64,000 nucleotides of DNA from Aldehydirespirator sp965116865 (GTDB lineage: Bacteria; Actinomycetota; Acidimicrobiia; Acidimicrobiales; Aldehydirespiratoraceae). Every line of letters begins with the position of its first letter. The first letter of the stretch is position 1. The notes under the pieces are model-generated. The model searched no databases and was not told where the DNA came from. It saw nothing but the letters and a program-made list of their open reading frames with translations. The stretch covers positions 2,728,001-2,792,000 of the forward strand of contig OZ220727.1 in assembly GCA_965116865.1 (NCBI GenBank). Reading direction: 5' to 3'. Shown one piece after another: positions 26,601-34,069 of this stretch. A program made the position numbers and the translations under genes.

Positions 26601-28462
26601 AGTCGGTGAGGGTGCATGCCGACGACGACGCCGACCTCCTTGACGACATGGTGACGCTGCACCACGCAGCGGACGGCGGCGGCTACGCCAGCGTGACTGG
26701 CGATGTGGCGGTGACTGTCACAGACGACGACGTCGCGGCGTTGGTGTTGAACCCGCCGTCGGTGTCGGTGGATGAGGGTATGCGTGTCGGGTACGGGGTG
26801 AGGCTGTCGAGGCCGCCGTCGGGGTCTGTGTCGGTGGTGGTGTCGGTGTCGGCGGGCGGTGATCTGGTGTTGGGCCGCGCTGGGGATTCGGTGTCGGTGT
26901 CTGCGTCGGTGTCGGGTCCGGTGCTGACGTTGACGTTCGGTACCGCCGATTGGGACACGGTCCAGTCGGTGAGGGTGCATGCCGACGAAGACGACGACCT
27001 CGTCGACGACATGGCGACGTTGCATCACACAGCGTCGGGCGGTGGCTACGTCAGCGTGTCCGGCGATGTGGCGGTGACTGTCACAGACGACGACGTCGCG
27101 GCGTTGGTGTTGAACCCGCCGTCGGTGTCGGTGGTTGAGGGTATGCGTGTCGGGTACGGGGTGAGGCTGTCGGCGCGGCCGTCGGGGTCTGTGTCGGTGG
27201 TGGTGTCGGTGTCGGCGGGCGGTGATCTGGTGTTGGGCCGAGCTGGGGATTTGGTGTCGGTGTCTGCGTCGGTGTCGGGTCCGGTGCTGACGTTGACGTT
27301 CGGCACCGCCGATTGGGACACGGTCCAGTCGGTGGAGGTGCACGCCGACGAAGACCCCGACCTCGTCGACGACACGGCGACGTTGCACCACACAGCGGAC
27401 GGCGGCGGCTTCGTCAGCGTGACTGGCGATGTGGCGGTGACTGTCACAGACGACGACGTCGCGGCGTTGGTGTTGGACCCGGTGTCGGTGTCGGTGGGTG
27501 AGGGTATGCGTGTCGGGTACGGGGTGAGGTTGTCGGCGTTGCCGTCGGGGTCTGTGTCGGTGGTGGTGTCGGTGTCGGCGGGCGGTGATCTGGTGTTGGG
27601 CCGCGCTGGGGATTTGGTGTCGGTGTCTGCGTCGGTGTCGGGTCCGGTGCTGACGTTGACGTTCGGTACCGGCGATTGGGACACGGTCCAGTCGGTGGAG
27701 GTGCACGCCGACGAAGACCCCGACACCGACAACGACACGGCGACGTTGCATCACACAGCGGACGGCGGCGGCTACGCCGGCGTGACCGGCGACGTGGCGG
27801 TCACCGTCACAGACGACGACAGGGTGTCGCCGCCTCCGCCGCCTCCTCCTCCGCCTCCTCCGCCGCCGTCTCCGTCTCCGGCTCCGCCGCCTGCGGCTCG
27901 GCAGTCTGGGATATTCGCTGATGTGGACCCCGGCAGCGTCCACATGTCGGCTGTCGAGACGATGTTCGGCAGCGGCATCATCGCCGGCTGCGGCGACGAC
28001 CCGTTGCGCTTCTGTCCCGAGCTGCCCGTCACCCGGGCTCAGATGGCCGGACTGCTGGCGAGTTCGCTCGGTTTGGATGATGCGCCGCAACCCGCAGGAT
28101 TCGTCGATGTCGACCCGCGGAGCACCCACGCGGCAGCCATCGACGCCCTGCACCACGCCGGGATCACCGCGGGCTGCGGCACCGGTCCGTTGCGCTTCTG
28201 TCCCGAGCTGCCCGTAACCCGGGCCCAGATGGCCAGCTTCTTGCACCGCGCGCTCGGCTTGGCAGACGCTGCGCGGTCCGCGGGATTCGTCGACGTGGAC
28301 TCGCAGAGTCCCCACGCGGCGGCCATCGACGCCTTGTACCACAACGGTGTCACCAAAGGCTGCGGCAGCGACCCGCTGCGCTTCTGCCCGCACCAGCATC
28401 TCACACGCGCTCAAACAGCGAGCCTGCTGCAACGCGCCCTAGACCTCGGCACAACCGCGTAG
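23666..28462 (+). CDS. Large secreted surface protein: Calx-beta-like repeats and S-layer-like domain
   Basis: GTG 23666 gives a signal peptide (VRVSRRGVAAVLAAVAVVAA ending VSAQA). This start is chosen because the upstream in-frame extension is Arg/Cys-rich and lies in a duplicated leader; no convincing ribosome binding site is visible. The 1598-aa protein has an N-terminal cadherin-like beta-sandwich (ATLDGITVAGGDLWPGFSSD). Ten ~115-residue Calx-beta-like repeats follow, each with an SVTEG...YGV.L..KPSG opening, an LTFGTADWDTYQSV strand and a VTVTDDD acidic end likely to bind calcium. A poly-proline hinge and three S-layer-like repeats ending FCPELPVTRAQMA, FCPELPVTRAQMA and FCPHQHLTRAQTA come last. 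It is probably an adhesin or S-layer-attached stalk. Later repeats are almost identical in DNA, so they were amplified recently. Confidence 0.85.
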   Translation: MRVSRRGVAAVLAAVAVVAALLSVPVSAQALSGVATLDGITVAGGDLWPGFSSDVRFYRVDVVHGEDRATVGFDKGHPAQAVAFEDGSGAGLADVDAGEAGHQVDLAYGANTVRLVVTPADAAADAAVYTLSIVRAEPAAAVDGVSADRVPATVVPAGLDDRPVAADEKRLVFDTQFDTRSVMVTEGSRVEYGVKLGAKPSGEVTVVVSAAAGGDLVLGRAADSVSVSVSDSGSVLALTFGTTDWDTFQSVRVHADDDADFAIDFETLHHTASGGGYDGATGDVTVTVADNDTGALVLNKSSLTIPESKHSHRELGVKLGAKPTGNVTVSVSVPDGFGSDLVLTDNNNSMKVTGSHPVLEKTFTTTNWNTYHYVDVFGTHDADDVDDVHTLRYAVSGPGHDFYVDVPVRITDDESGVLVFDSRSVSVTEGSHSEYGVKLGAKPSGDVTVEVAVPGGDDSDLVLSTPSAMSVSVSDSGSVLALTFGTADWDTYQSVRVHADEDADTVDDSATLRHAVTGDGHDFYADVAVTVVDTDTGDLLFSETAVTVPEGSRVEYGVRLSARPSGSVTVVVSASAGGDLVLGRAADSLSVSVSVSDSGSVLELTFGTADWDTYQSVRVHADDDDDVGDDTATLHHEASGGGYGSITGDVAVTVSDDDTGMFEFTGTPVSVLEGRSSRYGVRLSAPPSGDVAFSVAVVDGARSDLVLVTPSESVSVSDSSPTPLLTFGTADWNTYKSVTVHALDDADVGDDSETLVNSAVGGGYSVEENVLVTVVDDDTGALVFDPPSVSVDEGARVGYGVRLSRPPLGNVSVVVSVSAGGDLVLGRAGDLVSVSASVSGPVLTLTFGTADWDTVQSVRVHADEDDDFVDDMVTLHHTADGGGYVSVTGDVAVTVVDGDVAELVFDPPSVTVLEGMRGGYGVRLSALPSGSVSVVVSVSAAGDLVLGRAADSLSVSVSASVSGPVLTLTFGTGDWDTFQSVRVHADDDADLLDDMVTLHHAADGGGYASVTGDVAVTVTDDDVAALVLNPPSVSVDEGMRVGYGVRLSRPPSGSVSVVVSVSAGGDLVLGRAGDSVSVSASVSGPVLTLTFGTADWDTVQSVRVHADEDDDLVDDMATLHHTASGGGYVSVSGDVAVTVTDDDVAALVLNPPSVSVVEGMRVGYGVRLSARPSGSVSVVVSVSAGGDLVLGRAGDLVSVSASVSGPVLTLTFGTADWDTVQSVEVHADEDPDLVDDTATLHHTADGGGFVSVTGDVAVTVTDDDVAALVLDPVSVSVGEGMRVGYGVRLSALPSGSVSVVVSVSAGGDLVLGRAGDLVSVSASVSGPVLTLTFGTGDWDTVQSVEVHADEDPDTDNDTATLHHTADGGGYAGVTGDVAVTVTDDDRVSPPPPPPPPPPPPPSPSPAPPPAARQSGIFADVDPGSVHMSAVETMFGSGIIAGCGDDPLRFCPELPVTRAQMAGLLASSLGLDDAPQPAGFVDVDPRSTHAAAIDALHHAGITAGCGTGPLRFCPELPVTRAQMASFLHRALGLADAARSAGFVDVDSQSPHAAAIDALYHNGVTKGCGSDPLRFCPHQHLTRAQTASLLQRALDLGTTA

Positions 28463-28493
28463 ACGCCGGTTGCTCGGCTGCACTGGCCGCCTC

Positions 28494-28518
28494 AACCATT
28501 TCAGCGACGAACCACTGG
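28494..28518 (-). mobile_element. Degenerate MITE-A end
   Basis: ACCATTTCAGCGACGAACCA followed by CTGG resembles the MITE-A terminus (ATTCAGCGACGGACCACTAG) with three or four differences and no partner end. Probably an old, truncated copy just after the surface-protein gene. Confidence 0.35.
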
Positions 28519-28570
28519 AAGGCTTGACAACAAGACAGGGACACCCTCCGGTGCCCTGCCAAGCATCCAG

Positions 28571-29400
28571 AACGAGTTGCATGGCCACGCGGGCTGCGTG
28601 CGGGTGGTGGGGCTGTGATTGATGTGCTCGTTGTGTCGGGAGGACGAGTTGTATGGCCACGCGGGCTGCGTGCGGGTGGTGGGGCTGTGATTGATGTGCT
28701 CGTTGTGTCGGGAGGACGAGTTGTATGGCCACGCGGGCTGCGTGCGGGTGGTGGGGCTGTGATTGATGTGCTCGTTGTGTCGGGAGGACGAGTTGTATGG
28801 CCACGCGGGCTGCGTGCGGGTGGTGGGGCTGTGATTGATGTGCTCGTTGTGTCGGGAGGACGAGTTGTATGGCCACGCGGGCTGCGTGCGGGTGGTGGGG
28901 CTGTGATTGATGTGCTCGTTGTGTCGGGAGGACGAGTTGTATGGCCACGCGGGCTGCGTGCGGGTGGTGGGGCTGTGATTGATGTGCTCGTTGTGTCGGG
29001 AGGACGAGTTGTATGGCCACGCGGGCTGCGTGCGGGTGGTGGGGCTGTGATTGATGTGCTCGTTGTGTCGGGAGGACGAGTTGTATGGCCACGCGGGCTG
29101 CGTGCGGGTGGTGGGGCTGTGATTGATGTGCTCGTTGTGTCGGGAGGACGAGTTGTATGGCCACGCGGGCTGCGTGCGGGTGGTGGGGCTGTGATTGATG
29201 TGCTCGTTGTGTCGGGAGGACGAGTTGTATGGCCACGCGGGCTGCGTGCGGGTGGTGGGGCTGTGATTGATGTGCTCGTTGTGTCGGGAGGACGAGTTGT
29301 ATGGCCACGCGGGCTGCGTGCGGGTGGTGGGGCTGTGATTGATGTGCTCGTTGTGTCGGGAGGACGAGTTGCGTGGCCACGCGGGCCGTGTTCGGGGCTT
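28571..29400. repeat. 72-bp tandem array upstream of DUF222-HNH copy 2
   Basis: Eleven 72-bp units beginning near 28571 (GGACGAGTTGTATGGCCACG...) are spaced exactly 72 bp to 29363, followed by a partial unit that becomes GCCCGTGTTCGGGGCTTCC. Read on the minus strand, its right edge (GGAAGCCCCGAACACGGCCC, then GGCCAC) matches the core of the 3439-5023 arrays (CGGAAGCCCCGGACGCGGCTC...GCCAC). Both DUF222-HNH genes therefore have related arrays upstream. From there to the gene start (29401-29557) I see only a short unassigned leader. Confidence 0.93.
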
Positions 29401-29557
29401 CCGGCCATCTCGGGGGGTGCTCCAGATGCAGATGGGCTCTGGCTTCCTTCGCTGACGGGGGCGTCCGGTGGCCACTCGCCGTGGAGGTGTCCCGCGTCGG
29501 GGGTTCGCGAATCCGGCTCTCAGTGTGGGACAGCTTGAATTATTCCGACGATGGTTT

Positions 29558-31168
29558 ATGGATGTCATACCCCTGTGGCAGGGTGTGTGCATGGTTGTGG
29601 GCACAGCACGACGGGTGCGGGAAGGCTTGGCCGAGTTGATCCGGCTGGTGAACGATCCGGCGACGCCTACTGGGGATCTGCGGGTGGTGCTGGGAGAGTG
29701 CAAGGCCTTCGGTGGGCAGTTGGCGGTGTTGCAGGCGGACACGGCCGGGGGTCTGGCGACGCGGGAGCGCCACGGCGACGGCGGTGTGGGCGTGCTGGCG
29801 CAGGCTGCGGGGTTGCCGCGCCGCGAGGCCGCCGGCCATGTCAGGACCGTCAAGCAGCTGCAGGGGCTGCCTTCGGTGCGCGACGCGGTCGAGAACGGCG
29901 ACATCTCGGTGGCCAACGCCAGGGTGCTCGCCGCCACGAGCGACAAGACCGGCGCCGAGTTGGTGCAACAAGACGCCGAGTTGTTGGCGCAGGCAGCGGT
30001 GCTGTCGCCTGAGCAGTTCGCCCGCGAGGCAGGCCGCTGGGCGGCTCGCCGCCAGCCCGACGACGCCGAGGAGCGGTACCGCCGCCAACGGGCCCGGCGG
30101 CGGCTGGGCATCTGGAACGGAGACGACGGGATGATGCACCTGCGGGGCGAACTCGACCCGGTGACTGGCGCCAAGGTACGCAAACGGTTCTTGTTGGAGG
30201 CCGAGCGGCTGCGCCGGCTGGACCTGCGCAACCCCCGCGACAACAAACGCACCCTCGACCAACGAATGGCCGACGCCCTCGACACGCTGACCTCACACGG
30301 CAGCATCTACGCCAAAACAGCAACCACCCCGGACGGGTCTCACGAGGGCAGCGGCGGTGCCAAGGCGGCTGGCGCTCTGGACGGGTCTCACGATGGCAGC
30401 GGCGGTGCCAAGACAGCAACCGCCCCGGACGGGTCTCACGAGGGCAGCGGCGGTGCCGAGGTGGCCGGCGTGGCTGGCAGCAGGTGCGGGTGCGGTGGTC
30501 GGCCGTCGGCGGACATCACCATCGTGCAGCATCTCAGCGCTGACGGCACCGAGGCGTTCGCGGAGATCGCCGGGGGCGAGGTGATCCCCCGAAGCGTGCT
30601 GGAGGAGCACTTCTGCAACGCGAGGATCAAAGGAGTGGTGTTCAGCAGCGAGGGCGTGCCGTTATGGCACGGCCACTCCAAACGGGTCGCCACCAAAGCC
30701 CAGACCAACGCGCTGCGGGCCCGCTACGGGGCCTGCGGGGGCTGCGGAGCCGACATGTGGATCTGCCAGGGCCACCACGTCCAAGCAGTGTCGCAAGGCG
30801 GGCCGACGAACATCGACAACATGATGCTGCTGTGCTGGGGATGCCACCAAAAAGTGCACCTCCACAACTGGCGGGAAGCTCCCGACGGACGCGGCCTCTA
30901 CACCATCGAACCACCCGAACGCACCCGCCACGGACCCGCCCACGCCCCCGGCCGGGTTCTCCTCCAGCCACTCCGACAGCCAGCCGCCCGAACGCACCCG
31001 CCACCGACCCGCCCACGCCCCCGACCCGGCACCAGACCACGGACCCGGACCGCCTCGACGAAACAGGCAACCCGAACTGTCCTCGACGGACAAGCCCGAG
31101 ACGGACCCGATCAACCCGGCGGCACCCCCACAGCCCGAAACGCTGTTCACCCCCGCCTAGCAGAATGA
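29558..31168 (+). CDS. DUF222 / 13E12-type HNH endonuclease, copy 2
   Basis: A 536-aa paralogue of the gene at 940-3300, nearly identical through the DUF222 region (LVNDPATPTGDLRVVLGECK) and the HNH core (CGGCGADMWICQGHHVQAVS, LLCWGCHQKVHLHNW). The linker has only three short DGSHEGSGGAK-like units, against about sixteen in the other copy. After ERTRHGPAHAP the frame differs: GRVLLQPLRQPAARTH here versus AGFSSSHSDSQPPERTRH there. A small indel has frameshifted the disordered tail, and the two tails share DNA but not protein. ATG 29558 aligns with the other copy's start; ATG 29591 is the alternative. The TAG stop sits at an IS630-type end. Confidence 0.85.
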   Translation: MDVIPLWQGVCMVVGTARRVREGLAELIRLVNDPATPTGDLRVVLGECKAFGGQLAVLQADTAGGLATRERHGDGGVGVLAQAAGLPRREAAGHVRTVKQLQGLPSVRDAVENGDISVANARVLAATSDKTGAELVQQDAELLAQAAVLSPEQFAREAGRWAARRQPDDAEERYRRQRARRRLGIWNGDDGMMHLRGELDPVTGAKVRKRFLLEAERLRRLDLRNPRDNKRTLDQRMADALDTLTSHGSIYAKTATTPDGSHEGSGGAKAAGALDGSHDGSGGAKTATAPDGSHEGSGGAEVAGVAGSRCGCGGRPSADITIVQHLSADGTEAFAEIAGGEVIPRSVLEEHFCNARIKGVVFSSEGVPLWHGHSKRVATKAQTNALRARYGACGGCGADMWICQGHHVQAVSQGGPTNIDNMMLLCWGCHQKVHLHNWREAPDGRGLYTIEPPERTRHGPAHAPGRVLLQPLRQPAARTHPPPTRPRPRPGTRPRTRTASTKQATRTVLDGQARDGPDQPGGTPTARNAVHPRLAE

Positions 31169-31250
31169 CGAGCAAACCCCGAACAAGGCACTCTCCGCTC
31201 GCAAAACCCCAAGTCAGAGCCTTGCGCGTCACACGGAATCGGCATTGCTC
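31166..31250 (-). mobile_element. IS630-type terminal region, copy 2
   Basis: Starts CTAGCAGAATGACGAGCAAA and ends near GGCATTGCTCAACAG. It is the inverted counterpart of 862-943, with a handful of differences, and again overlaps the TAG stop of a DUF222-HNH gene. Confidence 0.55.
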
Positions 31251-31440
31251 AACAGCCGCCCAGCGTCCCGAGTGGAGAATACGTTGCAGATATGCTGCCG
31301 TGGTCTCGAAGATCTCGTCGACGGTCATGCGCCACACGAAGGGGTGCGGATGCTCGTTGCGGTTGCCGATCCAATTGTCGGTCCAGCCGCGGAGGTCTGC
31401 GACGCCTGGGAGGGGCCGGCCGTTCTTGATGTAGTTGTGT
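31240..31440 (-). pseudogene. IS630-family transposase, C-terminal fragment, copy 2
   Basis: The reverse strand encodes IKNGRPLPGVADLRGWTDNW then NEHPHPFVWRMTVDEIFETT and AAYLQRILHSG. It is the same C-terminal fragment as at 664-861, but its stop has mutated (TGA to CGA). Together with the DUF222 gene it forms an inverted duplicate of the left module. No gene is visible in 31441-31716. Confidence 0.7.
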
Positions 31441-31716
31441 GTCTCATAGACGGTCAGGGGGCGCGAGACGGTGACATGAGCATGCTCGCCAGCTGGCCGC
31501 TGTTCACCGACCGGCGTACCGTCAGCGACGCCGTCCACCGCAAAGACACAACCGCGAGGAACTAGCCACTCGGGACACTAGGTCGTAGAGCCACCAGAAG
31601 CGGAACTGGCCTCGGCTACCTTCCCTCTTGGGGTCGGAGCAGCCGCCGCCACGACGATCGACCTGAGCCTCATCGGGATTGCGCAGGCTCCGACCCTTGA
31701 GAGGATGGAGCCATGC

Positions 31717-32392
31717 TCATGGGCGGGGGCCGAACTCGGGGCGCTCGGTGCGGGTGCGTTTGAGTTCCCAGAAGCCGGACACGTTCATCATGGCCACTAG
31801 GGCGTCCCACATGGCCAGGGAGTCCTCGTGGGGAGGCACCCGGGTGATGACCGGGCCGAAGTAGCCCTGCTTGTCACCGTTGCGGTCCTTCAAGGCGATC
31901 ATCGGGGTGCCCACGTTGTCGCCGCACAGGGCCAGGCCCTCGTCCATGCGACGGCGGAGGTACTGCTGATGTCGGCAAGGGAGGATGCATTGCCAGGCCC
32001 TCGTCCATGCGACGGCGGATCTCCGGGTCCCACGAATCGTCGTCGAAGGCGGCCGCATGCGAGGTGTCGTAGCCGACCGCCTCCAGCGCCTCGGACGCGG
32101 CGAACTCCCGGTCGCCGTCGTGGTGGATGCGCCTGCCGTACTCCCAGTACAGCGGGCCCACCGCGCCGTCTCCCTCGGCCTCGCGCACCGACTCCATCAC
32201 CCTCATCAGTCGCAGGGTGAAGTACGAGCCCTTGTGGTAGCCCGAGCCGGGGTCGGGGTTGTTCTTGAAGAACAGGCTGATCGGCTGCCAGGTGATGTTC
32301 AGGCCCCTGGCCGGCTGCACCTCGTCGACGACCCAACGGGCCGTCACCCAGCACCACGGTCAAAGCGGGTCGATCCAGAACTCGATGTCCAT
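31717..32392 (-). CDS. Rv2466c-like thioredoxin-fold nitroreductase with TGA at the catalytic Cys and a 61-bp duplication
   Basis: ATG 32392 follows AAGGAG. Translation gives MDIEFWIDPL-TGA-PWCWVTARWV, DEVQPARGLNITWQPISLFF, and at the end VGTPMIALKDRNG, GYFGPVITRVPPHEDS and FWELKRTRTERPEF. This matches the mycothiol-dependent nitroreductase Rv2466c (FWFDPLCPWCW...ELKRTRTEPPQF), a DsbA-like thioredoxin fold. TGA stands exactly at the nucleophilic Cys of CPWC, and a bacterial SECIS-like hairpin follows. A 61-bp direct duplication (31931-32019) shifts the frame late in the protein. Without it the length is 204 residues, against 207 for Rv2466c, and the ends rejoin as RRRMDEGLALCGDNVGTP. It lies 31 bp after the F420 dehydrogenase gene, same strand, as an operon. 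Either a selenoprotein with a recent disrupting duplication, or a pseudogene with two lesions. Confidence 0.7.
31931..32019 (-). repeat. 61-bp duplication: 28-bp direct repeat plus 33-bp filler
   Basis: GCCAGGCCCTCGTCCATGCG continues to a 28-bp word present at 31931-31958 and 31992-32019, separated by 33 bp (GGTACTGCTGATG...) that does not fit the protein family. 61 is not a multiple of three, so the nitroreductase frame breaks. Confidence 0.9.
32327..32362 (-). promoter_or_regulatory. Candidate selenocysteine codon and SECIS hairpin
   Basis: The TGA is at 32362-32360. Reading on, 14 nt are followed by GACGGCCC, loop GTT and GGGTCGTC: an eight-pair stem with one G-T wobble. The first loop base is G, and it lies 23 nt past the TGA. 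That fits the known bacterial SECIS rule of a short stem with G in the first two loop positions, about 16-37 nt after UGA. The hairpin is coding sequence and its conservation cannot be judged here. Confidence 0.45.
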
Positions 32393-32423
32393 GTCGGGCT
32401 CCTTGGGGTTGAAGGTCTGTGCA

Positions 32424-33567
32424 TCAGGCCGTCTTGCGTTCGGGCAGGCCGAGGCGGGCTGCGCCGTCGGCCCAGCGGGGCCAGCGCTGGCGGCTCTTGG
32501 CCGACAGGCGGTGCATCAGGGCGATGGCACCGGGGTCGTCGTCGCCGGGGCGGGTCTCGATCGCCCCGTCTCGCGCCATGGCGTCGATCACGGCCCGGCC
32601 GAGTTCGGTGCGCACGATGGTGAGGGTCCAGTCGGTCAACTCGCCGATGCCGCCGGTGGAGATGTCGGCGTGCTCGGCCGCGAAGTCAGGGCACAGGTTG
32701 CAGCCCTCACGGGTCCAGGCGTGGCACTCCTTGAGGTTGATCTCGTAGTAGCCGCCGTCCTTGGTCCAGATCTGGAAGACGCCCTTGATGTTCATCTTCG
32801 AGATCTGTTCGGAGGGCAGCCCGTATTTCACCTCGAAAAGCTCGTCGAACAGCGAGTCGTCGAACGACTTCGAGCACAGCAGGCCGATGTTGAGCTTGAT
32901 CGGCTTGCCGACCTTGCCCACCTTGCGGTGCCACATCACCGGCCCCACCGACGTCTGGCAGCTCATCCCCACCAGCGCCAGGCGGTCCAAGCCCTTCTGG
33001 CGGGCCTCCGCGAAGGCGACGGGGTTGGCCGAGTAGGTGTAGCGGCTGCCCGCGCCCCGCAGGACCTCCTCACGGTTGGTGGCCACCATCGGGAACGCCT
33101 TCCAGCCCGGCTCGCCGCCGGGCAGCGACTCCACCCCGCTGGTCAGGGCCCCGTCGATGATGTCGTTCTCCATGCACCAGATCAAGACGGCCGACACCAG
33201 CCCGCCGTCCTGGCCGACCTCGTACACGAAGTCGTCGCTGGCCCGGGTCAGCAGGATGTCGGAGTAGACGCCCGACATCTCGTCGGGATCCCGCTCCCGG
33301 CCGAACAGGTGCATGTCGGCCTCGGGCTCCCACATGCGGAAGCGGGGACAGGCCCTCGTGCAAGACGTGCAGCCCTTCACCCCGTGGACGCAGTCGTCGG
33401 CACCGAGCTCCTCCTCGAGGTGGAACGGCTTGTAGGCGCCCGGCTCGTGCGTGTAGCCGATCACGTGGTGGGGGCAGGCGATCACGCACCCCGCGCAGCC
33501 GGTGCACAGCCCCGAGGTGACGACCTCGTCGTGGAGCTCCTTCCACTGGTAGGTCCAGCGGGGCTTC
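32424..33567 (-). CDS. Coenzyme F420 hydrogenase/dehydrogenase beta-subunit family protein, 5' end cut
   Basis: The frame opens after a TAG at about 33568 with KPRWTYQWKELHDEVVTSGL. It has two ferredoxin-type clusters: CTGCAGCVIACPHHVIGY (C-x2-C-x2-C-x3-CP) and CVHGVKGCTSCTRACPRF. The FrhB/FdhB core follows (QDGGLVSAVLIWCMENDIID, LALVGMSCQTSV, NIGLLCSKSF) with late Cys residues in ECHAWTREGCNLCPDFA. The ~380 residues are close to full length for the family. No ATG/GTG/TTG exists upstream of the first cluster because the 70-bp repeated segment at 33569-33653 abuts it; the first internal GTG (33485) lies inside the cluster. So the start was lost or replaced. It would pass electrons between F420H2 and an FeS/flavin partner, and it precedes the nitroreductase-like gene. 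Confidence 0.7.
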
Positions 33568-33568
33568 T

Positions 33569-33653
33569 AAACTTTCGCCGTGAGATACCCGGTGGACTCC
33601 CACCAGTCCACTCAGGGTTGAAGGCGGCCACGGCTTCACTAAACTTTCGCCGT
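33569..33653. repeat. 15-bp direct repeat 70 bp apart flanking a hairpin-bearing segment
   Basis: CTAAACTTTCGCCGT occurs at 33569 and 33639. Between them lie a perfect hairpin (GTGGACT-CCCACC-AGTCCAC) and GGCCACGGCTTCACTAA, the word found at the broken end of the IS5-type transposase at 22745. The segment cuts off the 5' end of the FrhB-like gene. It may be an insertion scar or a two-unit ~70-bp duplication. Confidence 0.7.
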
Positions 33654-33688
33654 CGTCCAGACAGCACCTTAGGAGAGGAGCAACTAGC

Positions 33689-33943
33689 ATGGCATCCACC
33701 GAAGAACGGGTTCGTGCACTCGTTGACGCCAACCTTCAGATCGAGGGCCGCGAGGCAGGTTCGCCTCTGACCCCGGACCTCAACATTGTCGACGCAGGAG
33801 TCAGCTCCACCGATGTGGTGGCGTTCTGGAGGCTCGTGTGCGAGGAGTTCGGCGTCGACATTCCCGCCGATGAGTTCGCCGAGCTCCTGACCCCGAACGA
33901 TCTGGTCGGGTACCTGAACGCCCACGCGAGAACGACCTCTTAG
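33689..33943 (+). CDS. Acyl carrier protein
   Basis: An 84-aa acidic protein starting MASTEERVRALVDANL; AGGAGAGGAG lies ten bases upstream of the ATG. The fold fits an ACP. The phosphopantetheine site is in DAGVSSTDVVAF, where the usual DSL is SST and the second Ser is the likely attachment point. Helix III follows at VDIPADEFAELLTPNDLVGY. A free-standing ACP next to an oxygenase and in the same window as a large PKS suggests a role in lipid or polyketide tailoring, but no direct link is visible. Confidence 0.75.
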   Translation: MASTEERVRALVDANLQIEGREAGSPLTPDLNIVDAGVSSTDVVAFWRLVCEEFGVDIPADEFAELLTPNDLVGYLNAHARTTS

Positions 33944-34069
33944 CGGCGGCGCCAGTGCGTGGCTGCGGGGCGTGACGACGGCGGCGCCTCCTTCGGGTCG
34001 CCGCGCCTGTTCGCTGCCACCCGAGAGCTGCCCGGGCCGCGTTCTCGCTCGCTTCGGGGGAAGGCGCAT

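Noticed and set aside
25628..28432. A 934-codon minus-strand frame opposite the Calx-beta repeats
   Set aside because: His/Arg-rich antisense of a well-supported repeat protein; no independent evidence.
28615..29538. Frames of ~300 codons on both strands of the 28571 array (IDVLVVSGGRV repeats and others)
   Set aside because: Pure repeat translation in several frames with no start signal or recognisable domain.
32360..32362. Treating the TGA as a simple nonsense mutation
   Set aside because: Not dismissed fully, but a random stop falling exactly on the catalytic Cys with a SECIS-like hairpin after it is less likely than Sec; kept as the alternative in the entry.
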